From Arthonia radiata (taxonomy: Eukaryota; Ascomycota; Arthoniomycetes; Arthoniales; Arthoniaceae), in NCBI GenBank assembly GCA_002989075.1, contig PSQN01000002.1, positions 760,097-824,096 on the forward strand: a stretch of 64,000 nucleotides of DNA, read 5' to 3'. Shown in pieces: positions 43,020 to 53,806 of this stretch; the stretch's first letter is position 1; every line of letters starts with the position of its first letter. Made by a program: the position numbers and the translations under genes. The notes below the pieces were generated by a model. It saw nothing but the letters and a program-made list of their open reading frames with translations. It had not been told where the DNA came from and made no database searches.

Positions 43020-44162
43020 ATGGTCGCCCTAAACATCCTCACCACGCTGACCCTGGCAACTACCGCCATCGCCGGCGTTCTTCCGAATAGCCTCTTCAAG
43101 CGCGACATCGCCCAAACCACCCTCTTCGACCCACCTGCCGACTGGCGAGACCCCGGTACCCTCTACGCCCGCACCGTCGAGCTCACCGACGGCTCCATTC
43201 TCGCTACCTGGGAAGCCTACTCCCCCGAACCGCCCGCCGTCTCCTTCCCCGTTTACAAATCTACCGACGGCGGTGCCACCTTCGCGCCATTCTCTCAGAT
43301 CCAGGACACCGTCAACGGCTGGGGCCTCCGCTATCAGCCATTCCTCTACCAGCTTCCCGCCGACTTCGGCACTTACAAAGCTGGCACCCTCCTCGCGGCC
43401 GGCAACTCCATCCCCTCCGATCTCAGCTTGACCAAAATCGACGTCTACTACTCAACGGACGGTGGCCTGACTTGGACCTTCGCCTCCAGCGTCGCCAACG
43501 GCGGTGAAGCCCTCCCAAACAATGGCTTGACACCCGTCTGGGAGCCCTTCCTTCTCCTCCCGCCCGACAGCGATGAGCTCATCTGCTTCTACTCTGACCA
43601 GCGGGACCCCGCGCACGGCCAGAAGATGGCGCACCAAACGACCAAGGATCTCGCGACCTGGGGTCCCGTCGTCGACGATGTCGCCTACCCGACCTACAGC
43701 GACCGCCCTGGCATGCCCATCGTTTCGCACCTTCCCAATGGGCAGTGGATCCTAACGTACGAGTACGGCGGCGCGCCTGAGGGCGACTTTACCGCTTACT
43801 ACAAGCTCGCTGCGACCCCGTATGACTTTGGGCCCGCAACGGGGAATAGGATCGAGGCTGAGGATGGCAGCTTTCCTAGCAGCTCGCCGTACAATGTGTG
43901 GGTTGCTTGTGGTGGCGAGAATGGCACCATCATAGCGAGTACGGGCAACGATGCGGATCTGTTTCTGAACACGGAGCTGGCGGCGCCGGGGAGCAAATGG
44001 AAGAGGGTGTCACCTGGCGTGCAAGCGAGTTACACGCGATCTCTCACATTGCTCAACGGCGGAGAGAACTTGTTAGTTACAGGCGGTGGCCGCATCGGTA
44101 TCGACGACAATTCAAACACGGTGACGTACGGCGTCGACACAGTACATACTCTCGTAGGGTAG
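43020..44162 (+). CDS. Secreted GH93 exo-arabinanase-like enzyme
   Basis: Single exon, 380 residues. The N-terminus (MVALNILTTLTLATTAIAG) is a signal peptide, followed by a Lys-Arg at about residues 27-28 that suits Kex2 processing. The mature protein has Asp-box repeats (KSTDGGATF, YSTDGGLTW) of a six-bladed beta-propeller, with GTLYARTVELTDGSILATWE and WEPFLLLPPDSDELICFYSDQRD in family-typical places. GH93 enzymes release arabinobiose from alpha-1,5-arabinan in plant cell walls. A TATA box lies upstream. It is paired with the divergent GH35-like gene. Confidence 0.93.
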   Translation: MVALNILTTLTLATTAIAGVLPNSLFKRDIAQTTLFDPPADWRDPGTLYARTVELTDGSILATWEAYSPEPPAVSFPVYKSTDGGATFAPFSQIQDTVNGWGLRYQPFLYQLPADFGTYKAGTLLAAGNSIPSDLSLTKIDVYYSTDGGLTWTFASSVANGGEALPNNGLTPVWEPFLLLPPDSDELICFYSDQRDPAHGQKMAHQTTKDLATWGPVVDDVAYPTYSDRPGMPIVSHLPNGQWILTYEYGGAPEGDFTAYYKLAATPYDFGPATGNRIEAEDGSFPSSSPYNVWVACGGENGTIIASTGNDADLFLNTELAAPGSKWKRVSPGVQASYTRSLTLLNGGENLLVTGGGRIGIDDNSNTVTYGVDTVHTLVG

Positions 44163-44238
44163 ATTAGCTTCACAAACCCATCGCAAACAACATCACCTTC
44201 CACGCTTCCTTCCATCTCCCACTCCACCCCCTCCACAA

Positions 44239-44856
44239 CTAATCCCTCCCCAAAACCTCCACCAAATTCCCATCCGGATCCACCACCATCAACACATCAT
44301 CCGCAAACCCCATCATCTCCATCCCCTTCAGCGCCGCCCTCGCCACCTCCACATTCCCCCTCACCCCAAACGCCCCCATAACCTCACTCTCCACGTCCAA
44401 ACTCTGCCCCAGGCGCTTCACAATCCGCACCCCGTACTCCTCCATCCGCGCCTGTGCGGCCTTCACATCCGGCACCACGACCCCCACGTGAGAAAACGTA
44501 TTCGGCACGGCCATACTCGCCGGCACGGCGGCGCCGTCGCGTATACTCAGGAACTCCAGCAGCCCCTCGCGGCTGCGCTTCTCCGCTAGGATTTCCGCGC
44601 CGCTTTGGTGGTCCGTACCGCTGGGCCCGCCGCGCGCGTGGGATATGTAGGTTAGGGAGTAGGAGGGGGAGGCGTGGAAGGTGCAGACGTGGCGCATGCC
44701 GAGGACGGCGCCGTAGAAGTGCATGGTCGCGGGGAGGTCGGACACGATGAGCGCGATGTGGTTGATTGTGTAGCCGTGGGTGGTGGGGGGCGCGGGGGGG
44801 TCGGTGCCTATTGTGAGGGCGGAGGAGGGGTCCGCCGGGGGGTTGGGGTCGGGCAT
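44239..44856 (-). CDS. Glyoxalase/VOC superfamily protein
   Basis: Single exon, 205 residues. A Pro-rich leader of about 27 residues precedes a beta-alpha-beta-beta-beta unit starting INHIALIVSDLPATMHFYGAVLGM, where His is a metal ligand. LLEFLSIRD supplies a Glu. The second unit begins TFSHVGVVVPDVKAAQARMEEYGV and ends VDPDGNLVEVLGRD with a C-terminal Glu. The layout matches lactoylglutathione lyase (glyoxalase I) relatives in fungi, which detoxify methylglyoxal, but the substrate cannot be fixed from sequence. The 3' end is only 76 bp from the end of the convergent GH93 gene. Confidence 0.88.
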   Translation of the reverse strand: MPDPNPPADPSSALTIGTDPPAPPTTHGYTINHIALIVSDLPATMHFYGAVLGMRHVCTFHASPSYSLTYISHARGGPSGTDHQSGAEILAEKRSREGLLEFLSIRDGAAVPASMAVPNTFSHVGVVVPDVKAAQARMEEYGVRIVKRLGQSLDVESEVMGAFGVRGNVEVARAALKGMEMMGFADDVLMVVDPDGNLVEVLGRD

Positions 44857-45936
44857 GGTGGGATGGATTATGGTTGGTGGGCTGGCTGATGATGGGGATG
44901 GTGTTTGCTGTTGAGTTTGAGGATTGAGAAGATGCGGCGTTGTTGACTCTTGAGTGCTGAGGGCAATAGCTGCCTTATATGTTCTTATCGTAGATTCGAG
45001 TAATGCCTACAGGATTTATGGTACCTGTTTAGGCCGCAGGATTTACTTTCAGCCGCGTTTTTGGTGCCTATATTGAATATGCGGGGATGAAACAACTCCA
45101 CATTAGGGTTCCGATTCACCTTTGCTGTTGGCGCTAACCACGAGCAGCTGGAAATGCGCTCCGAAGCTTCCGAAGCTGTCGAGGCTGTCAGCTGAAAGGG
45201 AAACCGAAGTCGACTTTACAAGACTGTGAGAGAACGAAGGCAAAATGGTACAAGACGCTGTCGAGGTTACACACGTCTCATTGGTTTGCTTTGCTGTGTC
45301 AACGCGCGTGAATACTGGCCGATGTTTATCATTGTATGATAATGGACTTCCTCTACCCTCCAACAATGCGTCGTTGTACGGTAGACGGTTCAATTGACGG
45401 CGATGAAATGTCTGTATAGTGAGACAGTAGCATTGTGTACCGGACCGACTAAGGGCAGATGCGAGGCTTCTACGAGCAACGCTCACCTCCCTGTGCCGAT
45501 ACGTCCATGGACAACGCTTGCGTGTTTTCGAAAGTGCGCGCAAGAGATGCTGAAGCCATTTCGCCTTTGCGAAACGCGTCTCTTGAAGTGTTTGCCACGG
45601 TGTATCTTTCCGTTGGGACAATCTTGACCGGAGGTGTGACTTAGTGCCTCGTATTGGCGCCACCAGCAGGGTTACACGCATGATTGACGCGATATGCCGC
45701 TCGCGATATTGAGTGTGAACGCCGGGAGCTGGCGGCGATTTCTGCTGAGGGTCAGAAAGTAAGATTCTGTTGTTTTGTTTCATGGTGGTTCCGTTGTTTT
45801 GATGTGCGAAGTCGGTTCTGCGACCACGCTTGCAGACTGTGTTGCTGTTCGTCGTAAGGCATATCCGCGGTATCATGAGCTCCTATCGTTATCACCTCCA
45901 TGAAGTCGTCAAAGTCATATCCCGCTCTCCTCATCC
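44857..45936. other. Intergenic region
   Basis: 1.08 kb between the glyoxalase start and the 3' end of DCP1. A 257-codon open frame on the minus strand (45103-45876) has no domain and a composition unlike its neighbours, so I do not call it. Confidence 0.45.
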
Positions 45937-46653
45937 TCATCCACCAGCCCTCCCACTCCTCGCCCTTGCAAAAAGACTCTGCAGCACATCCGCCCCCCCA
46001 CTCTCACTATCCGCCGCGCCATCCATCCCCACCCCCCCACCACCATACCCTCGCTTCTCTTCCACCCTCCTCCGACTCGCCTCCGCCCACCTCGCACACT
46101 CCGTAATCACGCTCGCGACCAGACTCCTCAAATCCTCCCCACCTTCCCCACCCTCGCTCCCAAAGATCCACAACCCCGTGACTCCCATCTCCATTCCATT
46201 CTCCTGCTCCTGCTCCTGCAACATCACAAACTCCCCGCTCACCTCCACATCCTCCGCTGTATACAGCTGCGTCTCGAAGTTCTCCAGCCCCTTGCGATTT
46301 AGCACCAGCACGCCGTACCGCTCGTATCCGTCGTTATAGTCGAGGGCAACGACGAAGAGGGTGCCTTCCACGCCTGTTTTCTCCCAGCCGGGCGTTTTGT
46401 CGGCGGCGGTGGACTGCGCAAAGGTGTAGACGACGGCGAAGGGCGCGATGGAGAGGATGTGCGTGACGTGGGGGTTGTGGCGCTGGAGGACGGCGAGGTT
46501 AAGGGAGGCGGTGGAACGGGTTTGGTAGTGGGTTTGGAGGGAGTTGGTCGGTGGGTCGTTGTAGTGGGGTTGGGGATGGAGGTATTCGGGGAGTTGGGTG
46601 GGAGAGAGGGAGGTTTGGTGGGTGTGGTGGTGGCGGGGACTGGCTTTGGGCAT
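45937..46653 (-). CDS. DCP1: mRNA decapping complex subunit 1
   Basis: Single exon, 238 residues. A variable His/Pro/Thr-rich N-terminus leads into SLNLAVLQRHNPHVTHILSI. The EVH1-like Dcp1 core follows: APFAVVYTF, GWEKTGVEGTLFVVAL, YERYGVLVLNRKGLENFE, then DVEVSGEFVML and GLWIFGSEGG. These blocks are diagnostic of Dcp1, the activator of the Dcp2 decapping enzyme in cytoplasmic P bodies. The C-terminus is Gly/Ala/Arg-rich and short. The gene has very high GC at its ends with long C or G runs. It is the last intact gene before the AT-rich repeat block. Confidence 0.9.
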   Translation of the reverse strand: MPKASPRHHHTHQTSLSPTQLPEYLHPQPHYNDPPTNSLQTHYQTRSTASLNLAVLQRHNPHVTHILSIAPFAVVYTFAQSTAADKTPGWEKTGVEGTLFVVALDYNDGYERYGVLVLNRKGLENFETQLYTAEDVEVSGEFVMLQEQEQENGMEMGVTGLWIFGSEGGEGGEDLRSLVASVITECARWAEASRRRVEEKRGYGGGGVGMDGAADSESGGADVLQSLFARARSGRAGG

Positions 46654-47433
46654 TTCGGGGATTTGCTGTGGACTGGTATCAGTGTGTCATGGAGGAAAGA
46701 GAGTCGCGAGTAAAGGATGAAGAGGGCTTTGAGTAAGTGAGGCAATGAACAAAGGTCGAAAGTGACGTGCAAACAAGTCCCGGGCATTAGGGACTTAAGG
46801 CATAGATAAGCCCCAAAATTAGAGGCTTGTGGCGCAAGTTTAGGGGCTAGTGGCTAGCTAGAGCGTGAAGCTGCCAAGAACGGGGCTGAACAAGAAGCTG
46901 TGCTAAGGTGGGACGACAGCTGCCTCGAACGCATTAGGTTAACGATATTGGGCGTTTCGAACGGATGGCACAAGGACATCCTAGGATACGCAACAAAGAT
47001 TTTCGCGTTGTCCGAAGCGCTAGGGATGTCACAAAAGGTGGTCAGGAAGAGGCACTTCCGCTGCCAAGACTTACGGTCAACTTCCCAATTCTTGGCAACG
47101 TTGATAGTTCCCGTCTTTACTATAACGTCGGAACAGTAATCGTTATTCTTATAATTCTAGGTGCAACCAATACCTCACTTTTAGAGATAATACATAACTA
47201 TAAGGAGCTTCTTCTATTTATTCTAATATACTACAAGCTATAGAGACATAGGTATATCTTTATATCTTATTAGGTTATCTAGTAACATTAGTAGCTAGAT
47301 GTATATCTATCTAAGATAATATTAAGAACTTATATAGTAAGTAGTTATACTTATCCGCTATATTCTTTAGTATATATAATATATTAGCTATATTAAGTAT
47401 TATATTAATCTTTAAGATCTAGAATTAAATTAG
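46654..47433. other. Boundary from gene-rich to AT-rich repeat sequence
   Basis: DCP1 upstream region to about 47100, then an abrupt drop in GC near 47130-47200 (TA-rich, many ATATA/CTATA words) before the first LTR at 47434. No gene supported. Confidence 0.55.
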
Positions 47434-47940
47434 TGTTGGAAATTAACCAACTAGCTGGTTAGTCGGAACCCCCAGGGGCCCGGAGTATTGGACAGGTCTT
47501 ACCAGCTGTCTTGGCCTAAAATAGAACAAGCCTTTTACCTAAAGGGTCGGGCCTAGTGGCCCGGGCCTAAGACAAAAAGAAGCATTGTACGATCCGTCCT
47601 AGACAGCTGGCCTGTAGTCTAAGACAACACAAAATAGACTTAGAGACTAACAGTTTTAAATAAACGAAATTACTGTCTTATGCAGTAAGTTACAGGTTAT
47701 CTGGCTCCTATTAAAAGAACAGATATCTAGTAAGTCCTATACGGGCCGCTAAACTTAGATATATAAGCTAAAATCCCTCTAAAAGATTCTAGCTAACAAA
47801 ACAGACAATATAACAACAGCTTCTTCTTGCTACTAAGTATTGTACCTATATTAAGCCTGAGTATTGTACTAGTCTCAAGCTAATCTCGTCTTCCTACTCT
47901 TTGTAGTAGTATTCTTCTTCTTCCCTGCACCTTTTTAACA
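47434..47940 (+). repeat. Copia 5' LTR, 507 bp
   Basis: Starts TGTTGGAAATTAACC and ends CTTTTTAACA. Same length as the solo copy at 62259-62765 and the rejoined 3' LTR. Confidence 0.92.
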
Positions 47941-48144
47941 GGGGTTATAAGCCCGGACTAGCACCAATTCCTTTCGAATTTCCTTTTTAGAGAATATTTC
48001 CTCTACGACATCTATCGGCACCTCCGAACGATCCTATCACCAATCGACTCTAAATTTTAAGCCTAATTCAACTATTATAACAGGATTTCCTTTTTTTGGA
48101 AATCTTTGACTATATATTCGGCTATAAACTCCTCTCACAAGATC

Positions 48145-48987
48145 CCTAAACTTAAGGGCTCTACTAATTGGGACATTTGGTCGATTCGAATGGAGGCCCT
48201 TTTAACTGAAAAGGGCTATAGTAATGTTATAATCCCCTTTTCCGGCTATTTAGCTGGAGATATTACCGAAGCTAGCCGCTAGGAACGGTCGACAAGGGCA
48301 GCAGCCCTTATTCGACTAACTCTAGAGGACGGTCCTCTTATTCAAACAAAGGGGATTTATAACTCTCTAGAGCTTTAGAATAGCCTAAAAAGGTTATACG
48401 AATCGAAAGGTTTTAGTTTCGAGTTTCTAATTTGCAAGGAGCTCTTTAGCACTATACTTAGTAAGATAAAAACCCTTGAGCTTTACCTTGCTAAAATTAG
48501 GCAATTAACGGACGATTTAGCAACCCGAGGACTAGCACTACCCAACAAGGTGGTAGCTGCCTACGTCCTTTACAATCTGACCCCTAAATACGAGCATACG
48601 GTGGCTATTATTAGCCAAAGCTACCGGCAAACGACTAGCGATATAAGTCTACAGGACTTATTTAGTAAACTTATGAACGAGTCTCGCCGAATCCGCGGTA
48701 GTACTCCAGCAGAAAAGGTTTTTACTGCAATAGACAACAAATCGACTCAAAGGACCAGAGATAAATTAAAATCTCCGGATAAAAATCAAGAAAAATGCCC
48801 CTTTTGCAACAAAAAAGGGCATAAGCCGGCAACTTGTTGGAAAAAATATCTAAACCTCCGGCCAAATTCCAACAAAAGCTCTAAAAACACCGATTTTTTA
48901 ATGTTTTCTGTACACAGTTCTAACCTACAAGAAAAACAATGCTTTATAGCATTACTAGACAGAGTTAATTACTCTACTAATTCTTAG
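48145..48987 (+). pseudogene. Copia gag relic with CCHC zinc knuckle
   Basis: In one frame from before ATG 48190: NWDIWSIRMEALLTEKGY, then TAG codons at what are probably Trp positions, then an open stretch from 48550 (VAAYVLYNLTPKYEH) through the knuckle CPFCNKKGHKPATC (C-x2-C-x4-H-x4-C). This is the retrotransposon capsid and nucleic-acid-binding part. Stops inside make it non-functional. Confidence 0.85.
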
Positions 48988-51900
48988 ATCCTCGATATAG
49001 GCTCAATAAGCTATATTTGCTCGAATATTGACCTTCTAACGGATATCCGGCCAACTAACCAGATTATTCGTTAGAGAGAGGGGAAGTCAATCTAAGCCTT
49101 ATAGACAGGCAAAGCAAAACTGTTCTTTAAGAATAAAATAATTGTTCTAGACAAAGTTTTGTTTGTTAAGGAATTTGGAATTAACCTCCTAAGCTTCGAT
49201 AAGCTTAGAAAGAGAGGAGGTAAGATAACTCTTAGCTAAAACAAGCCAAAAGTTGATTAAGCCGGACAACTAACTACCGAGGGGCGGTATGTTAACGGCC
49301 TAATAGTAATAGAAGCTCAGACTATTAATATAGTTCGATCTCTCTACACTATTTCTTCGAAAACTGACCTTTAGTATTAACGAATAGGACATATAGGCGA
49401 AAACGCCTTAAGACAGCTTAAAAAAGTTGCCCTAGGAACAGATTATTTGGACAAATTAGGAGATAATTACTAAATTTGCTTCGAAGCAAAGGCAACGGCT
49501 AAAGTTAGCCGAGAAACTCCGGACAAATTAGCCAATTATTTAGGAAAAGTCTACTCGAATATCTACGGGCCAATTATACTGTAAACTCCTTCCAAAGGTC
49601 GATTATTTACTAGCTTTATAGACAATAAAACCCGGTATACGACTACCGAGGTACTATAGTCTAAAGGCTAGGTTTTCGATGTACTATCTATCTATATTAC
49701 TCGGGAAGAAACGTAGTCTGAGCATCCTTTTAAACGATTACACTTAAACAACGTAAAAGAATATCGAAAAGGCCGGGTAAAACAGCTTTTAGAACAGAAA
49801 GGAGCTATTCTAAAATATCCGTACTATATACCTCTCAGTAAAACAGACGAGCCGAACGCTTTAACCGAAAAATTATTAGTAAAGTTCGAGCAATACTTTA
49901 TACCGCCGGGCTACCCCGGATATATTGGGGTAAAGCGCTAAAAGCAGCTACCTATATCTATAATAGGACCCCTTATACCGGATTACTAGGGTTTATTACT
50001 CTGTACGAAGCAAAATATAGCAAAAAACCGAATGTCAGTACTATTAAAATCTAGAGCTTAGTTACTTACCTTAAAGAACCTAAACTAAAGAAACTAGACG
50101 CAAGAGCAACTGCCTATATTCTAATAGGCTACAGATCGAACCAATATAAGCTCTTAGACCCCAATAACCGGAAGGTTTACTAGGGGAGAGACGTCTACGT
50201 TTAGAAAGGAAAATTTATTTGTGACCTATAGGGATCTACAGTTAATCGATTAACCGAAAGTATTTCTAAAGAGCCCGAAGAATAACTAAAAGTTAAGTTT
50301 AAAGATAAGCTAAATCTAACCGCTGAATCTTAAGATAATAGGAAGGTACCTCTTAATGAAGAAGGGAGTCCCCTATATAAGGAACAATATACCTTTCCTA
50401 TATCTTAACAACTAGCAGACGAATCTAGACAAGAACTATACTAATCTAAAGCTCTAAACGAGTCTAACCTTTCTACCGAGTTAGATTATAGAAGTACCGA
50501 AGACCCCGGCCGGGTAGACACCGATTACGCCCAGAAAATAGATTTTATATACAAAAACGCTGACAAAATTTAGTTTAATAAGTTCTACAATAATCTAGAA
50601 CAATACGCCGAACAGGCCTTAGTTGTAGTTACTAAAGAGCCTACTAATTTAAAAGAAATAAGGGTATCCAAGGATTGACCTTCTTGGCTAGACGCAATGT
50701 AGTCGGAGCTTAAAGAGCTAGCTAACTAAGAAACCTAGATATTAACCGAGCTGCCGCCGGGTAGAAAGGCGCTAAAAGGGCGCTGGGTACTAAAGATTAA
50801 GTATTCCCCGGAGAGCGAGCCGATTTTTAAAGCCCGCTGGGTAGCTAAGGGCTGCCAGCAAAGACCCGGCCTCGATTTTATAGAGACCTTTGCGAATATA
50901 GTAAATTTAATTACCTACCGGCTTATACTAGCCTTAGTAGCAGAGAAAGACTAGGAAATAAAGCAATAGAACGTAAAATTAGCTTATTCTAACGTAAAGT
51001 TAGACAAGGTTATCTATGTCAAGCAACCAACTAGCCTATCTAACGAAACTAATAAAGTTTGTTGAATAAAGAAGGCCCTTTACGGTTTAAAATAGGCCGG
51101 CCGACAGTAGAAAGCCTATCTTTAAGAATTACTAAGGGGTATAGATTTTAAACCCCTAATATCCAATTAGTCGGTTTATATTCGAAGAACCAGAAAGCAG
51201 GCAATTTTGATCGCCTACGTAGACAATATATTAGCTGTATCCGATTCTACCGAAACAATCTCCGGAATCTATTAGGAACTAAATAAGACTCTTATATTTA
51301 AGAACTTAGAAGACGTTAGTAAGTTCCTAGGAATTAAAATTACTCGAGATCGCCCGACGAAAACAATTCGCCTAGATTAGTCGACTTATTTAGCTAAAAT
51401 TTTAACCAAATACTCGAAGAACAACAGCCGAATGCCCGGAAAAATACCGCAACCCGTCGGCTTAAAATTGGCACCGAATTCTGATTAAGCTAGTAGTACC
51501 AATATTTCTAATTATTAGCAACAAATTGGGTCGATTTTGTATCTAACAACAAAGATAAGACCCAATATTGCCTTTACAACTAGCCTACTAGCCCGATACA
51601 TATTGAATCCTAGCGAGGAGCACTAGAGAGTTTTAAGTAGCCTTTAGGCTTACTTAGATAAAACTCCTAACCTTAGCCTTTACTATAAATCTCCCTTAAT
51701 AGACAGTATAACCGGCTATTGTAACGTAGATTGGGGGGGGGGAGCTCGGCACTAGGAGATCGACTACCGGCTATATCTTTTTACTCAGAAACAGAGCCCT
51801 TAGCTAGAATTCGAAGCTATAAAAAACGGTCGCCTTAAGCTCTTGTGAGGCCGAATATATGGCCCTTAAAGAAGCTATAAAGGAACAGTCATTTATCCGA

Positions 51901-52300
51901 TTAATTGCTACCAAACTGTCTGGAATTTTCGAAGAAAATTCGATTACTACCGTTTTAGCGGGTACTTTTAAAAAGTCTGCGGATAAAAAGACTCGGCGGA
52001 CTCTAACGCACCAGGCAAGCATATATTTGCCCGGGCAAGCCGGTTAAATTAGACTAGAGACCCCGGTTTTGCTGGTAAAACTGTTACTTACCGACAGCAA
52101 TTCGGCAAAAGAACTTACAAAAAACCCTACCTTCTGAGCTAAATCTAAGCATATTGATATACAGTATCACTATGTTAGAGAAAACGTTCAGGTAGGTCAA
52201 ACAGAGCTCAAATACGTTTCTACAAAGGAACAATTAGCAGACAGTTTAACAAAACCGATCGACTTAGCTAAAATACTAACGTTTAGAACTTAAATTAGCT
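48988..52300 (+). pseudogene. Copia pol relic (protease, integrase, reverse transcriptase, RNase H)
   Basis: Recognisable in order: a protease-like ILDIGS stretch; an integrase zinc region RIGHIGENALRQL and core with NIYGPI and FTSFIDNKTRY; reverse transcriptase KARWVAKGCQQRPGLDF and the active-site block AYVDNILAV, where the expected second Asp is Asn; RNase H SSCEAEYMALKEA; and the C-terminal IDIQYHYVRENV ... EQLADSLTKP that closes copia polyproteins. Dozens of stop codons, almost all TAG or TAA. Confidence 0.88.
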
Positions 52301-52338
52301 TACAATCTGGCTAAAACAACTAGTCGATTAAGAAGGTA

Positions 52339-52400
52339 TATTGAAAATTAACTAACTAGCTGGTTAGCTGGAACCCTTAGGGGCCTAAAGTATCGGACAG
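52339..52400 (+). repeat. Copia 3' LTR, left fragment (62 bp)
   Basis: TATTGAAAATTAACT... corresponds to bases 1-62 of the 5' LTR. It ends in GACAG, the target copy used by the gypsy insertion. Confidence 0.9.
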
Positions 52401-52872
52401 TATAACGCCGGTCGCTGAGAGGACCGAACTAAGGCTCACTTGCCTTGTGTGCTTGTCGACCTTGGTAGTAGGTGTCTCGTGTACTAGAGACTGAAAGGCA
52501 GGAGAGGCGAGACAGATTATAGAGAGTAAGAGAGGCTTGACTAAAGTAAATAGAAGGTAAAGCACGTTACCTAAATATAGTTAAGAAACTTGTATTTAGA
52601 TATTAAGTTAACAGACTAAAGTCTATCCTAAGGTCGGCCATCAGTCTAGCTATATAGTCTAAGGTACATAGGAAAGTTCCTCTATGTCCGTTAATCCCGA
52701 TAATACCTATATCGGGTTTATAGGGAACGTAGGCTCTTATAGCTGTCTTGTTCGATAATGCCTACGGCGGGTTTATAGGCTTAGTCGGGAATAATGCTAG
52801 TAGGGCTAAGATAACTGGCGGTGGTTAATACTTGGATGCACGCTAGGCTGTCTGAGGCTAGTGCCCGTAACA
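52401..52872 (-). repeat. Gypsy LTR, left copy (3' LTR on the coding strand)
   Basis: Begins TATAACGCCGGTCGCTGAGAG and ends CCCGTAACA on the plus strand. The opposite-strand reading gives the normal TG..CA ends, apart from one RIP change. Confidence 0.92.
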
Positions 52873-52977
52873 CAATTCCCCCTCTTTTAGTTAAATTGTC
52901 CTCGATTGACCCTTAGCCTTTTAAACATCTATAAGTTGCGTTTCGTCCCTTCTTTTGTAACTAATCTGTAAGTCGCT

Positions 52978-53553
52978 ATGCCTCGTATAAAGTCCGTTGC
53001 TGCGGGTCCTAATAAAAAGTACAGCTAATACCTGTTAATTAAAGCCTGCGGTATCGAAATGCCTTCTTGTTTTAGATATGTGTCGACTAAGGAAAGGTGT
53101 GTAGTTTAGTTTAGGAAGGCGATATGTTCGGTGTGTACTTGAGATAGAAAGAGTTGTGATTTACGGGTATCGATAGTAGATAGTATGCCCTATTGTTGTC
53201 TTTCTGTGATGCCTGAATCTAACTTAGTTGTAGCGCGTTCGGTTCATTCTCAATATTTCTCTCAGTCGGCTGCCCTTCAGCGTACAAAACGTTAGTTACG
53301 CGCGTCAAAGTCCTAGGCAGCAGTGTTAATTGCGGCTGTGCAGCGTAACCGATCTAAGGTTCGGAAGTTAAAAGAGAAGGTTAAGAAGACTTGTGCGCAG
53401 ATAGCAGCGAAGTTAGCTCGAAATAAGTTGTTGAAGCAAGAGAAGTTTGCTACGTTAATAGCTAGTAGCGATACATTTAAATGTCTAAACGGGTTATCTA
53501 TCGACTTTCGGAGTAACCCTTACCCGGAGTTAGGTAGTAGTCCTATAACGTAG
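52978..53553 (+). pseudogene. Antisense ORF relic in the gypsy element: Zn2Cys6-like pattern plus basic coiled coil
   Basis: Runs opposite to pol, between the end of pol and the 3' LTR. One frame from ATG 52978 to TAG 53551-53553 is 192 codons with five internal stops (four TAA/TAG and one TGA) at positions explained by C-to-T or G-to-A. Around codons 34-62 the residues give C-x2-(Tyr, probably an old Cys)-x6-C-x8-C-x2-C-x6-C, the spacing of a fungal binuclear zinc cluster. From about codon 115 a Lys/Arg-rich helical stretch (VRKLKEKVKKTCAQIAAKL) suggests a coiled coil. Antisense or accessory ORFs of this kind occur in some fungal gypsy elements. The function is unknown. Confidence 0.6.
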
Positions 53554-53806
53554 TAAGCTAGTTTATTTGTAGGTAACCTAGATACTAGCGAGGCGTACTA
53601 GGTAGTAAATTAGGGTGTTAGTGCTGCTATAACCAACTAATATTTTAATTTCAATATCGTTAGATAGTGTCTTTATAGTTAGTTAGGTTTCGTTCCGGTT
53701 TCCATTAATTTTTATGTTTAGGATATCCTCTCTATTTTATAAGATACTGTCGTTTGCCTCGATGTTGTTTATAAGCTCGAATCGTTTTAACCTTATACTC
53801 GGGTTC

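Noticed and set aside
45103-45876. 257-codon minus-strand open frame between the glyoxalase gene and DCP1
   Set aside because: No motif, no helices or fold-like pattern, scattered Arg/Ser/Thr; no intron or start context to support it.
47434-52300. Stop-codon recoding (TAG as Gln or Trp) in the copia polyprotein
   Set aside because: Stops sit at sites explained by C-to-T or G-to-A, the two LTRs differ by the same changes, and active-site Asp residues are changed to Asn. RIP explains all of it.
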